DNA of 64,000 nucleotides from Streptomyces resistomycificus. GTDB taxonomy: Bacteria > Actinomycetota > Actinomycetes > Streptomycetales > Streptomycetaceae. A model generated the notes under the pieces. That model searched no databases. It was not told the DNA's origin and was given only the letters and a program-made list of their open reading frames with translations. This document shows positions 16,022 through 24,586 of the stretch, one piece after another. Positions within the stretch are counted from its first letter, which is position 1, and each line of letters begins with the position of its first letter. Position numbers and translations under genes: made by a program. Location: positions 633,918 through 697,917 of the forward strand of contig NZ_KQ948992.1 in the NCBI RefSeq assembly GCF_001514265.1. The letters run 5' to 3'.

Positions 16022-17365
16022 TCAGGCCGTCGGCCGCCCCATCGCCCGGTACGTCCAGCCGGCCTTCCGCCACAGCGCCGGGTCGAGGGCGTTGCGCCCG
16101 TCCAGGATCAGCCGGGTCGCCGCGACCTCGCCGAGCGCGGCCGGGTCCAGCTCGCGGAACTCGCGCCACTCGGTGAGGTGGAGTACGACGTCGGCGCCCC
16201 GGACCGCGTCCACGGCGGAGTCGGCGTACCCGAGCGTCGGGAACAGCCGGCGGGCGTTGGCCATGCCCTTCGGGTCGTACACCGTGACCTGGCCGCCCTG
16301 GAGATGGATCTGCCCGGCGACGTTCAGCGCGGGCGAGTCGCGCACGTCGTCCGAGTCGGGCTTGAAGGTGGCGCCGAGCACCGCGACCCGCTTGCCCAGG
16401 AAGGACCCGCCGCCCAGCACCTGCCGGGTCAGCTCCACCATCTGACCGCGCTGGCGCATGTTGATCGAGTCGATCTCCCGCAGGAAGGTCAGCGCCTGGT
16501 CGGCCCCCAGCTCACCGGCCCGGGCCATGAAGGCGCGGATGTCCTTCGGCAGACAGCCGCCGCCGAAGCCGATGCCCGCCCGCAGGAACTTCTTGCCGAT
16601 CCGGTCGTCGTAGCCGATCGCCTCGGCCAGCTTCGCGACATCGCCGTCGGCGGCCTCGCACACCTCCGCCATCGCGTTGATGAAGGAGATCTTGGTGGCC
16701 AGGAAGGAGTTCGCGGACGTCTTCACCAGCTCGGCGGTCGGGAAGTCGGTGACCACGAACGGCGTGCTCTCCGAGAGCGGGGTGGCGTACACCTGGCGCA
16801 GCAGCTTCTCGGCCCGCTCGCTGCGCACGCCGACCACGATCCGGTCCGGGTGCAGCGTGTCCTGGACCGCGAAGCCCTCGCGCAGGAACTCCGGGTTCCA
16901 GGCCAGCTCGGCGCCCTCGCCGGCCGGGGAGTTCTCCACCAGGTAGCGGGCCAGCCGGTCCGCGGAGCCCACCGGCACGGTCGACTTGCCCACCACCAGG
17001 GTGGGGCCGGTCAGGTGCGGCGCGAGCGCGGCGAACGCGGAGTCGACGTACGACATGTCGCAGGCGTACTCGCCGTGCCGCTGCGGGGTGTTCACGCAGA
17101 CGAAGTGGACGTCGCCGAACGCCGCCACCTCGGCGAAGTCCATGGTGAAGCGCAGCCGCCCGCTCGACCCCTCGATACCGGCGACGTGCTTGCGCAGCAG
17201 GTCGTCGAGACCTGGCTCGTACATCGGGACCTCGCCCCGCTGGAGCATCTCGATCTTCTCCGGCACGACGTCCAGCCCCAGCACCTCGAACCCGAGCTCG
17301 GCCATGGCGGCGGCGTGCGTGGCGCCGAGGTAGCCGGTGCCGATCACGGTGATCTTGAGGCTCAT
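16022..17365 (-). CDS. UDP-glucose/GDP-mannose 6-dehydrogenase family protein
   Basis: A 447-residue NAD-dependent sugar-nucleotide dehydrogenase, most likely UDP-glucose to UDP-glucuronate. N-terminal Rossmann fingerprint (TVIGTGYLGATHAA), VNTP loop, the central helix with KISFINAMAEVCE, the catalytic cysteine in GIGFGGGCLPKD, and a C-terminal Rossmann (GAT.KPDSDDVRDSPAL) are all present. GGAGC stands before the ATG at 17365; an earlier in-frame ATG at 17431 is unlikely. It can supply uronic acid for envelope glycans built by the neighbouring glycosyltransferase and LCP systems. The exact nucleotide sugar cannot be fixed from sequence. Confidence 0.9.
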   Translation of the reverse strand: MSLKITVIGTGYLGATHAAAMAELGFEVLGLDVVPEKIEMLQRGEVPMYEPGLDDLLRKHVAGIEGSSGRLRFTMDFAEVAAFGDVHFVCVNTPQRHGEYACDMSYVDSAFAALAPHLTGPTLVVGKSTVPVGSADRLARYLVENSPAGEGAELAWNPEFLREGFAVQDTLHPDRIVVGVRSERAEKLLRQVYATPLSESTPFVVTDFPTAELVKTSANSFLATKISFINAMAEVCEAADGDVAKLAEAIGYDDRIGKKFLRAGIGFGGGCLPKDIRAFMARAGELGADQALTFLREIDSINMRQRGQMVELTRQVLGGGSFLGKRVAVLGATFKPDSDDVRDSPALNVAGQIHLQGGQVTVYDPKGMANARRLFPTLGYADSAVDAVRGADVVLHLTEWREFRELDPAALGEVAATRLILDGRNALDPALWRKAGWTYRAMGRPTA

Positions 17366-17567
17366 GTGGTGCTCCAGGGGGGACGGCCGTGGGGGTGCGT
17401 CGGGTGCGCGGGAAGAGCATAGTCGGGGCATGGGAGAGGCCTTTGGCGGGCAACTTTCCCGCTGTCGCCAAACTCACGTACGCACGGCCGTGGGCAGGCC
17501 TCTAAAATTCGAGTTACTTAACGGTAATTAGCGCCAGCACCGCAGCGTCTTTGGAGCGTGAGAGACC
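17366..17567. promoter_or_regulatory. divergent promoter region, AT-rich dyad near 17511
   Basis: Between the sugar-nucleotide dehydrogenase and the acyl-CoA dehydrogenase is an AT-rich patch around 17500-17530. It contains TAAAAT and an imperfect dyad (TTAC...GTAA around TTAACG), a plausible promoter and operator for the downstream gene. Confidence 0.35.
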
Positions 17568-18725
17568 TTGGCCGGATCGGCTGACTTCGACCTGTACCGC
17601 CCGTCCGAGGAGCACGACATGCTCCGTGACGCGATCCGTTCGCTGGCCGAGGCGAAGATCGCGCCGTACGCGGCCGCGGTCGACGAGGAGGCCCGCTTCC
17701 CGCAGGAGGCTCTCGACGCCCTCGTTGCCAACGACCTGCACGCCGTCCACGTACCCGAGGAGTACGGCGGCGCTGGTGCCGACGCCCTGGCCACGGTGAT
17801 CGTCATCGAGGAGGTCGCGCGCGCCTGCGTCTCCTCCTCCCTGATCCCCGCCGTGAACAAGCTGGGCTCCCTGCCGGTGATCCTGTCCGGCTCGGAGGAC
17901 CTGAAGAAGAAGTACCTCGCGCCGCTGGCCAAGGGCGACGCGATGTTCTCGTACGCGCTCTCCGAGCCGGACGCGGGTTCGGACGCGGCGGGCATGAAGA
18001 CGAAGGCGGTCCGCGACGGCGACCACTACGTGCTGAACGGCGTGAAGCGCTGGATCACCAACGCGGGCGTCTCCGAGTACTACACGGTGATGGCGGTCAC
18101 CGACCCGACCAAGCGCTCCAAGGGCATCTCGGCCTTCGTGGTCGAGAAGTCGGACGAGGGCGTCTCCTTCGGCGCCCCGGAGAAGAAGCTCGGCATCAAG
18201 GGCTCCCCGACCCGCGAGGTCTACCTCGACAACGTCCGCATCCCGGCCGACCGCATGATCGGCGAGGAGGGCACCGGCTTCGCCACGGCGATGAAGACCC
18301 TGGACCACACCCGCATCACCATCGCCGCCCAGGCCCTCGGTGTCGCCCAGGGCGCCCTCGACTACGCCAAGGGCTATGTCCAGGAGCGCAAGCAGTTCGG
18401 CAAGCCGATCGCCGACTTCCAGGGCATCCAGTTCATGCTCGCCGACATGGCCATGAAGGTCGAGGCCGCCCGCCAGCTCACGTACGCGGCGGCCGCCAAG
18501 TCGGAGCGCGGTGACAAGGACCTCACCTTCCAGGGCGCCGCCGCCAAGTGCTTCGCCTCCGACGTGGCCATGGAGGTCACCACGGACGCGGTCCAGCTGC
18601 TCGGTGGCTACGGCTACACGCGGGACTACCCGGTGGAGCGCATGATGCGCGACGCGAAGATCACGCAGATCTACGAGGGCACGAACCAGGTCCAGCGGAT
18701 CGTCATGGCGCGCAACCTGCCGTAA
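17568..18725 (+). CDS. acyl-CoA dehydrogenase
   Basis: A 385-residue FAD enzyme that introduces the alpha-beta double bond in acyl-CoA. It carries ALSEPDAGSD (FAD/substrate loop), KRWITNAG, the DHTRITIAAQALGVAQGALDYA helix, QLLGGYGYTRDYPVERMMRDAK, and QIYEGTNQVQRIV with the likely catalytic glutamate. Such residues fit short-chain or branched-chain enzymes. The position equals FadE25 near purEK in M. tuberculosis (recalled). The start is an uncommon TTG at 17568, supported by GGAG 11 bases upstream and by the usual N-terminus DFDLYRPSEEHDMLRD. Converges with the thioesterase gene. Confidence 0.93.
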   Translation: MAGSADFDLYRPSEEHDMLRDAIRSLAEAKIAPYAAAVDEEARFPQEALDALVANDLHAVHVPEEYGGAGADALATVIVIEEVARACVSSSLIPAVNKLGSLPVILSGSEDLKKKYLAPLAKGDAMFSYALSEPDAGSDAAGMKTKAVRDGDHYVLNGVKRWITNAGVSEYYTVMAVTDPTKRSKGISAFVVEKSDEGVSFGAPEKKLGIKGSPTREVYLDNVRIPADRMIGEEGTGFATAMKTLDHTRITIAAQALGVAQGALDYAKGYVQERKQFGKPIADFQGIQFMLADMAMKVEAARQLTYAAAAKSERGDKDLTFQGAAAKCFASDVAMEVTTDAVQLLGGYGYTRDYPVERMMRDAKITQIYEGTNQVQRIVMARNLP

Positions 18726-18752
18726 CCGACGCTCCGGCCCGGCCGGCACGAC

Positions 18753-18781
18753 TGAGGGCGCCCGCTTCGTGGGTGCCCTCA
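18753..18781. terminator. bidirectional hairpin terminator
   Basis: TGAGGGCGCCC (18753-18763) pairs with GGGTGCCCTCA (18771-18781) through one G-T wobble, loop GCTTCGT, between convergent genes. Confidence 0.7.
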
Positions 18782-18805
18782 CGCGTTCCGGCCGGGCCGG
18801 CGACC

Positions 18806-19363
18806 TCAGTCCTCGAACCCCTCCGCCGCCCGCCGCTCCCGCAGCTCCATGATCGCCCGGCGTCGCGCCAGCCGGTGGGTGCGACGGATCTGGGCCTCCT
18901 GGCAGCGCCGCTTGTCGCGCTCGGTCTCCGGAAGCACCGGCGGCACCCGGCGCGGCTTGCCGTCGGCGTCCACGGCGGCGAAGACGAGGTAGGCGGAGCC
19001 GACCTGGGTGGCCGGGGCGGACTCGTTCCAGCGCTCGGCCAGGACCCGCACACCGACCTCCATCGAGGTCCGGCCGGTCCAGTTGACCTGGGCCTTCACA
19101 TGGACGAGGTCGCCGACGCGGACCGGCTCCAGAAACGCCATCTCGTCCATGGACGCGGTGACGGCGGGCCCGCCGCTGTGCCGTCCGGCCACGGCACCGG
19201 CCGCGTCGTCGACCAGCTTCATGATCACGCCACCGTGCACGGTGCCCAGAAGGTTCGTGTCGTTGTGGGTCATGATGTGGCTGAGCGTGGTCCGGGACGC
19301 GGAGGTCGGCTTGCCCGGGATATCCGGAGTCTCCGGGTCCGCGACTGAGGCCTGTTCTGTCAT
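18806..19363 (-). CDS. acyl-CoA thioesterase (hotdog fold)
   Basis: A 185-residue acyl-CoA hydrolase of the YciA/BACH type. It has the hotdog helix with NLLGTVHGGVIMKLVDDAAG, including the catalytic Asp region, then TASMDEMAFLEPV and AYLVFAAVDADGKP. The last 40 residues are a very basic Arg-rich helical tail (RRRAIMELRERRAAEG). The ATG at 19363 follows AAGGTGGAGGCC; longer in-frame starts are unlikely. It lies tail-to-tail with the acyl-CoA dehydrogenase, a sensible fatty-acid pairing. Confidence 0.9.
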   Translation of the reverse strand: MTEQASVADPETPDIPGKPTSASRTTLSHIMTHNDTNLLGTVHGGVIMKLVDDAAGAVAGRHSGGPAVTASMDEMAFLEPVRVGDLVHVKAQVNWTGRTSMEVGVRVLAERWNESAPATQVGSAYLVFAAVDADGKPRRVPPVLPETERDKRRCQEAQIRRTHRLARRRAIMELRERRAAEGFED

Positions 19364-19482
19364 GGCCTCCACCTTATGCCGAGGCGACAACCCGGGAATT
19401 TGTGTCAGCTTGGCAACAGCGGTGCCCTTATTTTCCGACGAACCTTGAAAGGTACATAGCCCTGCCCTGCACACTGGGGCCC

Positions 19483-20775
19483 ATGAGTGATTGGCCCGAG
19501 GGATGGTCCGGCGACAACCGCGGCGACCGGTACGGACGCGGCAGCGCGGGCGCGCAGCCCGAGAGCGCCCGCGTGATGCGGCAGGTCCGGCGCGGCCGGC
19601 CGGCTCCGCCCGGGCAGCAGGGCGCCTACGGCAACCAGGCGCCGCCGTACGGCGGCGTCCCGCAGCAGCCGTCCTACGTCAACGGCGGTGACGACACCGC
19701 CTACGACAACGGGTACGACAGCGGCTACAACACCGGCCAGGTCTACGGCGGCGGCCCCGGCGGCCCGGTGGGCGGCGGCACCGGCGGTCCGCGCCCCGCG
19801 CCGAACTGGCGTCGCCGGATCAAGGTGACCACGATCACCGTGGTGACCCTGCTGGTCGTGACGAGCGTCGCCACCTATTTCTGGGCCGACTCCAAGCTCA
19901 ACCGCGAGGTCGACCTGTCCAAGGTCATCGACCGGCCGGAGACGGGCGAGGGCACGAACTACCTGATCGTCGGCTCCGACAGCCGGGCCGGCATGTCCGC
20001 CGAGGAGAAGAAGAAGCTGCACACCGGGTCCGCCGAGGGCAAGCGCACGGACTCGATGATGATCCTGCACACGGGCGGCAACGGCGACACCCTGATCTCC
20101 CTGCCGCGTGACTCGGACGTCGAGATCCCCACGTTCAAGGGCTCCGACTCCGGCAAGACCTACCCGGGCACGGGCCGGCACGTGAAGCTGAACGCGGCCT
20201 ACGCCGAGGACGGCCCCGAGCTGCTGGTGCGGACCGTGGAGTTCAACACCGGTCTGCACATCGACCACTACGTGGAGATCGGCTTCGCCGGCTTCGCGAA
20301 CATCGTGGACGCGGTCGGCGGGGTCGAGATGGACATCCCGCAGGACATCAAGGACACCAAGTCCGGCGCGGACTTCAAGAAGGGCAAGCAGACCCTGAAC
20401 GGCGAGGAGGCTCTCGCCTTCGTCCGCACCCGGTACGCGCTGGCGGGCTCCGACCTGGACCGTACGAAGAACCAGCAGAAGTTCCTCGCGGCCCTCGCCA
20501 ACCAGGTAGCCACCCCGAGCACGGTCCTCAACCCCTTCAAGCTGTACCCGACGATGGGCGCGGGCCTGGACTCGCTGATCGTCGACAAGGACATGGGCCT
20601 GTACGACCTGGCCACCATGTTCTGGGCGATGAAGAGCGTCAACGGCGGTGACGGCAAGTCGATGAACATGCCGATCTCCGGCTCCAGCAACGGCAACCTC
20701 GTCTGGGATAAGGCCAAGCTGAAGACGCTGGTGGAGCAGCTCAAGAACGACGAGAAGGTCACGGTGTCCTCGTGA
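19483..20775 (+). CDS. LytR-CpsA-Psr (LCP) family phosphotransferase 1
   Basis: A 430-residue membrane-anchored LCP protein. A cytoplasmic Gly/Tyr/Asn-rich segment (about 40-105) precedes a TM helix at about 113-133. The LCP domain (about 155-345) shows TNYLIVGSDSR, KRTDSMMILHTGG, ISLPRDS, KLNAAYAEDGPELL, GLHIDHYVEIGF, VGGVEMD and AFVRTRYA with the conserved arginines. LCP enzymes move glycopolymers from undecaprenyl-PP to peptidoglycan at the outer membrane face. No LytR_C domain. Probably leaderless: no ribosome site, CACACT just upstream. The stop overlaps the next GTG (20772-20775). Confidence 0.92.
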   Translation: MSDWPEGWSGDNRGDRYGRGSAGAQPESARVMRQVRRGRPAPPGQQGAYGNQAPPYGGVPQQPSYVNGGDDTAYDNGYDSGYNTGQVYGGGPGGPVGGGTGGPRPAPNWRRRIKVTTITVVTLLVVTSVATYFWADSKLNREVDLSKVIDRPETGEGTNYLIVGSDSRAGMSAEEKKKLHTGSAEGKRTDSMMILHTGGNGDTLISLPRDSDVEIPTFKGSDSGKTYPGTGRHVKLNAAYAEDGPELLVRTVEFNTGLHIDHYVEIGFAGFANIVDAVGGVEMDIPQDIKDTKSGADFKKGKQTLNGEEALAFVRTRYALAGSDLDRTKNQQKFLAALANQVATPSTVLNPFKLYPTMGAGLDSLIVDKDMGLYDLATMFWAMKSVNGGDGKSMNMPISGSSNGNLVWDKAKLKTLVEQLKNDEKVTVSS

Positions 20776-21398
20776 GCGACGGCCCTGGCAGAGCACCCTT
20801 CGACGCGGTGCTCTGCGACGTCGACAACGTGATCCGCTTCTACGACTCCTCCCGGCTGCACGCTCTCGAGCGGGCCGCCGGGCTGGCCGAGGGCACCACC
20901 ATGAAGGTCGCCTTCGCCCCCGAGCGGGACCTCCCTCTCCTGCTCGGGCGGATCGACGCCCAGGAGTGGGTCCGCTCGATCGCCGAGACCCTCACCGGAC
21001 AGGTCCCCGAGCCGACGGCCTGGGAGCTGGGCGCGGCCCTCCTGGAGTCCCCGTTCCACGCGAACGACGAGGTCGTCGCCCTGCTCCGCCGGGCCCGCGT
21101 CCACGTCCCCCTCGTCCTGGTGACCAACGCCACCCTCCGCCTGGAGGACGACCTCACCTCCCTGGGGCTCGCCGACCTCGCCGACCACGTGGTCAGCAGC
21201 GCCCGGGTCGGCCTCGCCAAGCCGGATCCCTGCATCTACCGGCTCGCCGCGTCCCTGGCCGCCGTACGTCCGGACCGCTGTCTGTTCGTCGACGACTCCG
21301 AGGAGAACGTCGAGGCGGCGGCAGCCGAGGGCATGCTGCCGGTCCACTTCCGCGGCGCGGGCGACCTGGCACGGGCGCTGGAGCCGCTGTTCCCCTAA
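20772..21398 (+). CDS. HAD-superfamily hydrolase
   Basis: A 208-residue haloacid-dehalogenase-type phosphatase. Motif I is DAVLCDVDNVIRF with nucleophile D16 and acid/base D18. Motif II is LVLVTNAT, the lysine is in GLAKPDPCIY, and motif IV is FVDDSEENV. A helical cap lies at about 25-100. The residue after the second Asp is Asn where Gly is usual. Coupled by a GTGA overlap to the first LCP gene; a role in sugar-phosphate or lipid-phosphate turnover is possible but unproven. Confidence 0.88.
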   Translation: MSDGPGRAPFDAVLCDVDNVIRFYDSSRLHALERAAGLAEGTTMKVAFAPERDLPLLLGRIDAQEWVRSIAETLTGQVPEPTAWELGAALLESPFHANDEVVALLRRARVHVPLVLVTNATLRLEDDLTSLGLADLADHVVSSARVGLAKPDPCIYRLAASLAAVRPDRCLFVDDSEENVEAAAAEGMLPVHFRGAGDLARALEPLFP

Positions 21399-21403
21399 GC
21401 GGA

Positions 21404-21430
21404 TCGAGGGCACCCCAGGGGTGCCCTCGA
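21404..21430. terminator. hairpin terminator between convergent genes
   Basis: Perfect 13-bp inverted repeat (TCGAGGGCACCCC/GGGGTGCCCTCGA) with a single central base, just after the HAD gene and before the end of the Cys-rich protein gene. Confidence 0.7.
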
Positions 21431-21464
21431 AGCGTCAGGCGTCAGCCTTCGGTGGTCGGCCGGG

Positions 21465-21824
21465 TCACATCGTGGCGCCGGCCATCGCGCGGCAGGTCTG
21501 CGCGCAGCGGCGGCAGGCCGCGGCGCAGGCCGTCATCTGCGGGTCGTCGGGCATGGACATGCAGGCCTCGGCGCACATGTCGCAGGCCCTGGCGCACAGG
21601 GCGCACATCTCGGCCGAGAGGGACGAGCGGCGCATCATCATGTCCGAGCACATGCGGGTCGTCTCGGAGCAGTCGATGAGGGCGCGCATGATCTGCATCT
21701 GGGCCTGGCCGCCCATCTGCATACAGGAGCTCATCGTCTCCTCGCATGCGCTGTGACAGGACATGCACGCCTCGACGCAGTCCTGCATTTCCTTGCTGAG
21801 TGGGGTCGCGGTGGGCTGCTGCAT
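21465..21824 (-). CDS. four-helix-bundle Cys-rich copper-storage-type protein
   Basis: A 119-residue protein with many Cys spaced as CxxxC along amphipathic helices (DCVEACMSCHSAC, DCSETTRMC, MCALCARACDMCAEAC, ACAAACRRCAQTC) and many Met. This matches the cytosolic copper-storage proteins (Csp3/DUF326 group), whose four-helix bundles are lined with thiols that bind Cu(I). No signal peptide, so cytosolic. A very strong ribosome site (GGAGGAGGAACC) precedes the ATG. No copper chaperone or CopZ neighbour is seen. The spacer to the LCP gene upstream is 119 bp with a small hairpin at 21894-21911. Confidence 0.85.
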   Translation of the reverse strand: MQQPTATPLSKEMQDCVEACMSCHSACEETMSSCMQMGGQAQMQIMRALIDCSETTRMCSDMMMRRSSLSAEMCALCARACDMCAEACMSMPDDPQMTACAAACRRCAQTCRAMAGATM

Positions 21825-21943
21825 GGTTCCTCCTCCGGTGGCGGGAACCGCGGGACCGGCTCCCGCCCTTCCGTCCTACGCCTGTCGGCCCGCCTCCGCC
21901 ACGGGGCGGAGCGGAGGAATCCGCCCCGCCCGCCCCCGAACGC

Positions 21944-23407
21944 CTACGGGCACAGCGCCTCGTCGCCCCGCAGCACCCCGAACTCGCCCTGCGCGGGATC
22001 CACCGCCCGCACCTTGCGCACCTCCCGGAAGTCCGCCCCGGCGATCACCTTCAGCGTCGCGCCCTGCCCCTCGACGGCCCGCAGCTCGCTGCCCGGCAGC
22101 GCGGCCGCCAGGGACTTCGCGGAGCGGTCCCAGCGCGGGTCGTAGGCGACGACCGTGCGCTTCAGGGTGCGGTCGGCGGCGTTCACCGGTAGCCGCGTGG
22201 TGGCGAAGCCCGTCGCGGCGAGGGCCGCGTCCACCCGCCTGCCGAGGCCGGGGGTCGCCGTGCCGTTCTCCACCTGGACCCGGATCTGCTGCGGGGCCAC
22301 GTCCACGCGCAGCGCCTGGTTCCGCGGCTTGGGCGCGGACAGCGGCTTGTCGTCGCGCAGGGCCTTGAAGAGACGGCCCGCCTTACGGGCGTCCCACTTC
22401 AGCGTGGAACCGACGCCCTCGACGGCGTATCCCATCTGCCCGATCGGCACGGTCGTGAACTCGGAGGAGGAGGGGGAGAAGTTGCGCATCGCCCGCCCGA
22501 GGTCGAGCAGCTCGCCCGTGCCGAACTCCTTGTCGGCCCGCACCGAGCCCAGCACCGCCCGGGTGATGTCCCGGAACTTCATCGGGTTCAGCAGGATTCC
22601 GGAGGACGTGGTGCGGTCGACCAGCGCGGCCAGGAACCGCTGCTGGCGCTGCATCCGACCGAGGTCGGAGGCCCCGTCGACGTGCCGGGCGCGGACGTAC
22701 TGCAGGGCCTGCCCGCCTCGGAGGGTGTGGGTGCCGGTCGCGAGGTCGAGACCGGTGTACGTGTCCTTCAGCGGCTCGGCGGTGCAGATCTTGACCCCGC
22801 CGATCACGTCCACCGTCTTCATGAAGCTGGTGAAGTCGACCTCCAGATAGTGGTCGATCTTCACGCGGGTCATGCTCTCCACGGTGCGCACGGTGAGGTT
22901 CGGCCCGCCCTCCGCGTACGCCGCGTTCAGCTTGAGGGGGTGCCCGCGGTGCCGCTTCCCGGTCGTCCGGTCGGTGTGCGAGGGCGTCATCGCGTACGAG
23001 TCGCGCGGCAGGCTCACCACGCTCGCCCGCTCCCGGTCCTCCGAGATGTGCACGATCATCATCGTGTCGGTGCAGTGGCAGGGGGCGCCGCCGAGCCGGT
23101 ACTTCCGCCGCTCGGCCTCGGTGATCCGGTCGCGGCCGTCGGTGCCGACGAGCAGCACGTTCATGCCGTGGCCGGCCTGCGGGCGGTTCTTCATGTCCTT
23201 GAAGGGATCGACCCGGGCGATGTCCGCGTCCAGGCTGGTCACCACCGCGTGGCCGATCCCGGCCGAGGCGAGCACGACCACCGACAGCGTGGTCACCGCC
23301 CGCATGGCCCAGCGCGGCTTCTTCCGTCGTACGAGGGACCGCGACGGCCCGGGCGGCTGCGGGCGGCGCCGGGGACGGTCGACGGGGGAGCGGGGCGGCG
23401 TGGGCAT
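21944..23407 (-). CDS. LCP family phosphotransferase 2 with LytR_C domain
   Basis: A 487-residue protein. Basic Pro/Arg-rich cytoplasmic start, TM helix at about 36-56, and an LCP domain with MNVLLVGTDGRDR, CTDTMMIVHI, VVSLPRDSY, KLNAAYAEGGPNL, KIDHYLEVDFTSF, IGGVKIC and YVRARHV. A C-terminal LytR_C domain (IRVQVENGTATPGLGRRVDAAL..GF) follows. The ATG at 23407 is preceded by GGAGGTG at about 10 bases; the much longer open frame to 24568 is the antisense of the glycosyltransferase gene. Divergent from that glycosyltransferase, which may supply the polymer it transfers. Confidence 0.92.
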   Translation of the reverse strand: MPTPPRSPVDRPRRRPQPPGPSRSLVRRKKPRWAMRAVTTLSVVVLASAGIGHAVVTSLDADIARVDPFKDMKNRPQAGHGMNVLLVGTDGRDRITEAERRKYRLGGAPCHCTDTMMIVHISEDRERASVVSLPRDSYAMTPSHTDRTTGKRHRGHPLKLNAAYAEGGPNLTVRTVESMTRVKIDHYLEVDFTSFMKTVDVIGGVKICTAEPLKDTYTGLDLATGTHTLRGGQALQYVRARHVDGASDLGRMQRQQRFLAALVDRTTSSGILLNPMKFRDITRAVLGSVRADKEFGTGELLDLGRAMRNFSPSSSEFTTVPIGQMGYAVEGVGSTLKWDARKAGRLFKALRDDKPLSAPKPRNQALRVDVAPQQIRVQVENGTATPGLGRRVDAALAATGFATTRLPVNAADRTLKRTVVAYDPRWDRSAKSLAAALPGSELRAVEGQGATLKVIAGADFREVRKVRAVDPAQGEFGVLRGDEALCP

Positions 23408-23533
23408 GGGGGACACCTCCGCTGGGGCCGGACGTGGGATCTTGAGCACCGTAGGCCCATACGATCTGCTGTCCGGTGCACCACCCGGGCGGGGCGCACT
23501 CGTGTCCCCCGTTCGCGGTAACGTTTGCCGTCT

Positions 23534-24571
23534 ATGAACGCCAAGCCCGACGTGCAGCTCCCCGCCGTGTCTGTGATCATGCCCGTCCTCAACGAGGAAC
23601 GGCACCTGCGCGGAGCCGTCCAAGCGATCCTCGAGCAGGAGTACGCCGGCGAGATGGAGGTCGTGATCGCCCTCGGTCCCTCCACGGACCGTACGGACGA
23701 GATCGCCGCCGAGCTCGTGAGCGAAGACCCCCGCGTCCACACCGTCCCGAACCCGACCGGTCGCACGCCGGCCGCCCTCAACGCCGCGATCAAGGCCTCC
23801 CGCCACCCGGTCGTCGTCCGCGTCGACGGCCACGGCATGCTTTCGCCGAACTACATCACCACCGCCGTACGGCTCCTGGAGGAGACCGGCGCGCAGAACG
23901 TCGGCGGCATCATGCACGCCGAGGGTGAGAACGACTGGGAGCACGCGGTCGCCGCCGCCATGACCTCGAAGATCGGGGTCGGCAACGCCGCCTTCCACAC
24001 CGGCGGCGCGGCCCAGCAGGCCGAGACCGTCTACCTCGGTGTCTTCAGGCGCGAGGCCCTGGAACAACAGGGCGGGTACAACGTGGAGTTCATCCGCGCC
24101 CAGGACTGGGAGCTCAACTTCCGGATCCGCGAGGCAGGCGGCCTCATCTGGTTCTCGCCCGAGCTGAAGGTGTCGTACCGCCCGAGGCCCTCGGTCAAGG
24201 CCCTCGCCAAGCAGTACAAGGACTACGGCCGCTGGCGGCACGTCGTCGCCCGCTACCACGAGGGCTCCATCAACCTGCGCTACCTCGCCCCGCCGACCGC
24301 GGTGTGCGCGATCGCGGCGGGCCTCGTGGTGGGCGCGGCGCTGACGCCCTGGGGCTTCGTGATCCCGGGCGGCTACCTCGCGGCGATCGTCCTCGGGTCC
24401 CTGCCCGCCGGCAAGGGGCTGCCGCTGAAGGCACGGCTGCAGATCCCCGTCGCCCTCGCCACCATGCACATGTCGTGGGGGTGGGGCTTCCTGACCAGCC
24501 CCCGTTCGCTCGCCCGCAAGGTGATCGCGAGCCGGCGCCCCGCGGTGCACGCGGACGCCGGCACGCACTAG
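23534..24571 (+). CDS. family 2 glycosyltransferase (ExoA-like)
   Basis: A 345-residue inverting GT2 enzyme. N-terminal GT-A domain: VSVIMPVLNEERHLRGAV, RTPAALNAAIKAS, the metal-binding VRVDGHGML, and acceptor-site motif RAQDWELNFRIREAGG (the catalytic D/ED region). Two to three hydrophobic segments near 255-310 anchor it in the membrane. This order is seen in ExoA-type succinoglycan glycosyltransferases. Start ATG 23534 lacks a ribosome site; TAACGT 10 bases upstream suggests leaderless initiation. A glycolipid precursor for the neighbouring LCP enzymes is a reasonable guess. Confidence 0.88.
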   Translation: MNAKPDVQLPAVSVIMPVLNEERHLRGAVQAILEQEYAGEMEVVIALGPSTDRTDEIAAELVSEDPRVHTVPNPTGRTPAALNAAIKASRHPVVVRVDGHGMLSPNYITTAVRLLEETGAQNVGGIMHAEGENDWEHAVAAAMTSKIGVGNAAFHTGGAAQQAETVYLGVFRREALEQQGGYNVEFIRAQDWELNFRIREAGGLIWFSPELKVSYRPRPSVKALAKQYKDYGRWRHVVARYHEGSINLRYLAPPTAVCAIAAGLVVGAALTPWGFVIPGGYLAAIVLGSLPAGKGLPLKARLQIPVALATMHMSWGWGFLTSPRSLARKVIASRRPAVHADAGTH

Positions 24572-24586
24572 CGGGTCCGCCGGCCG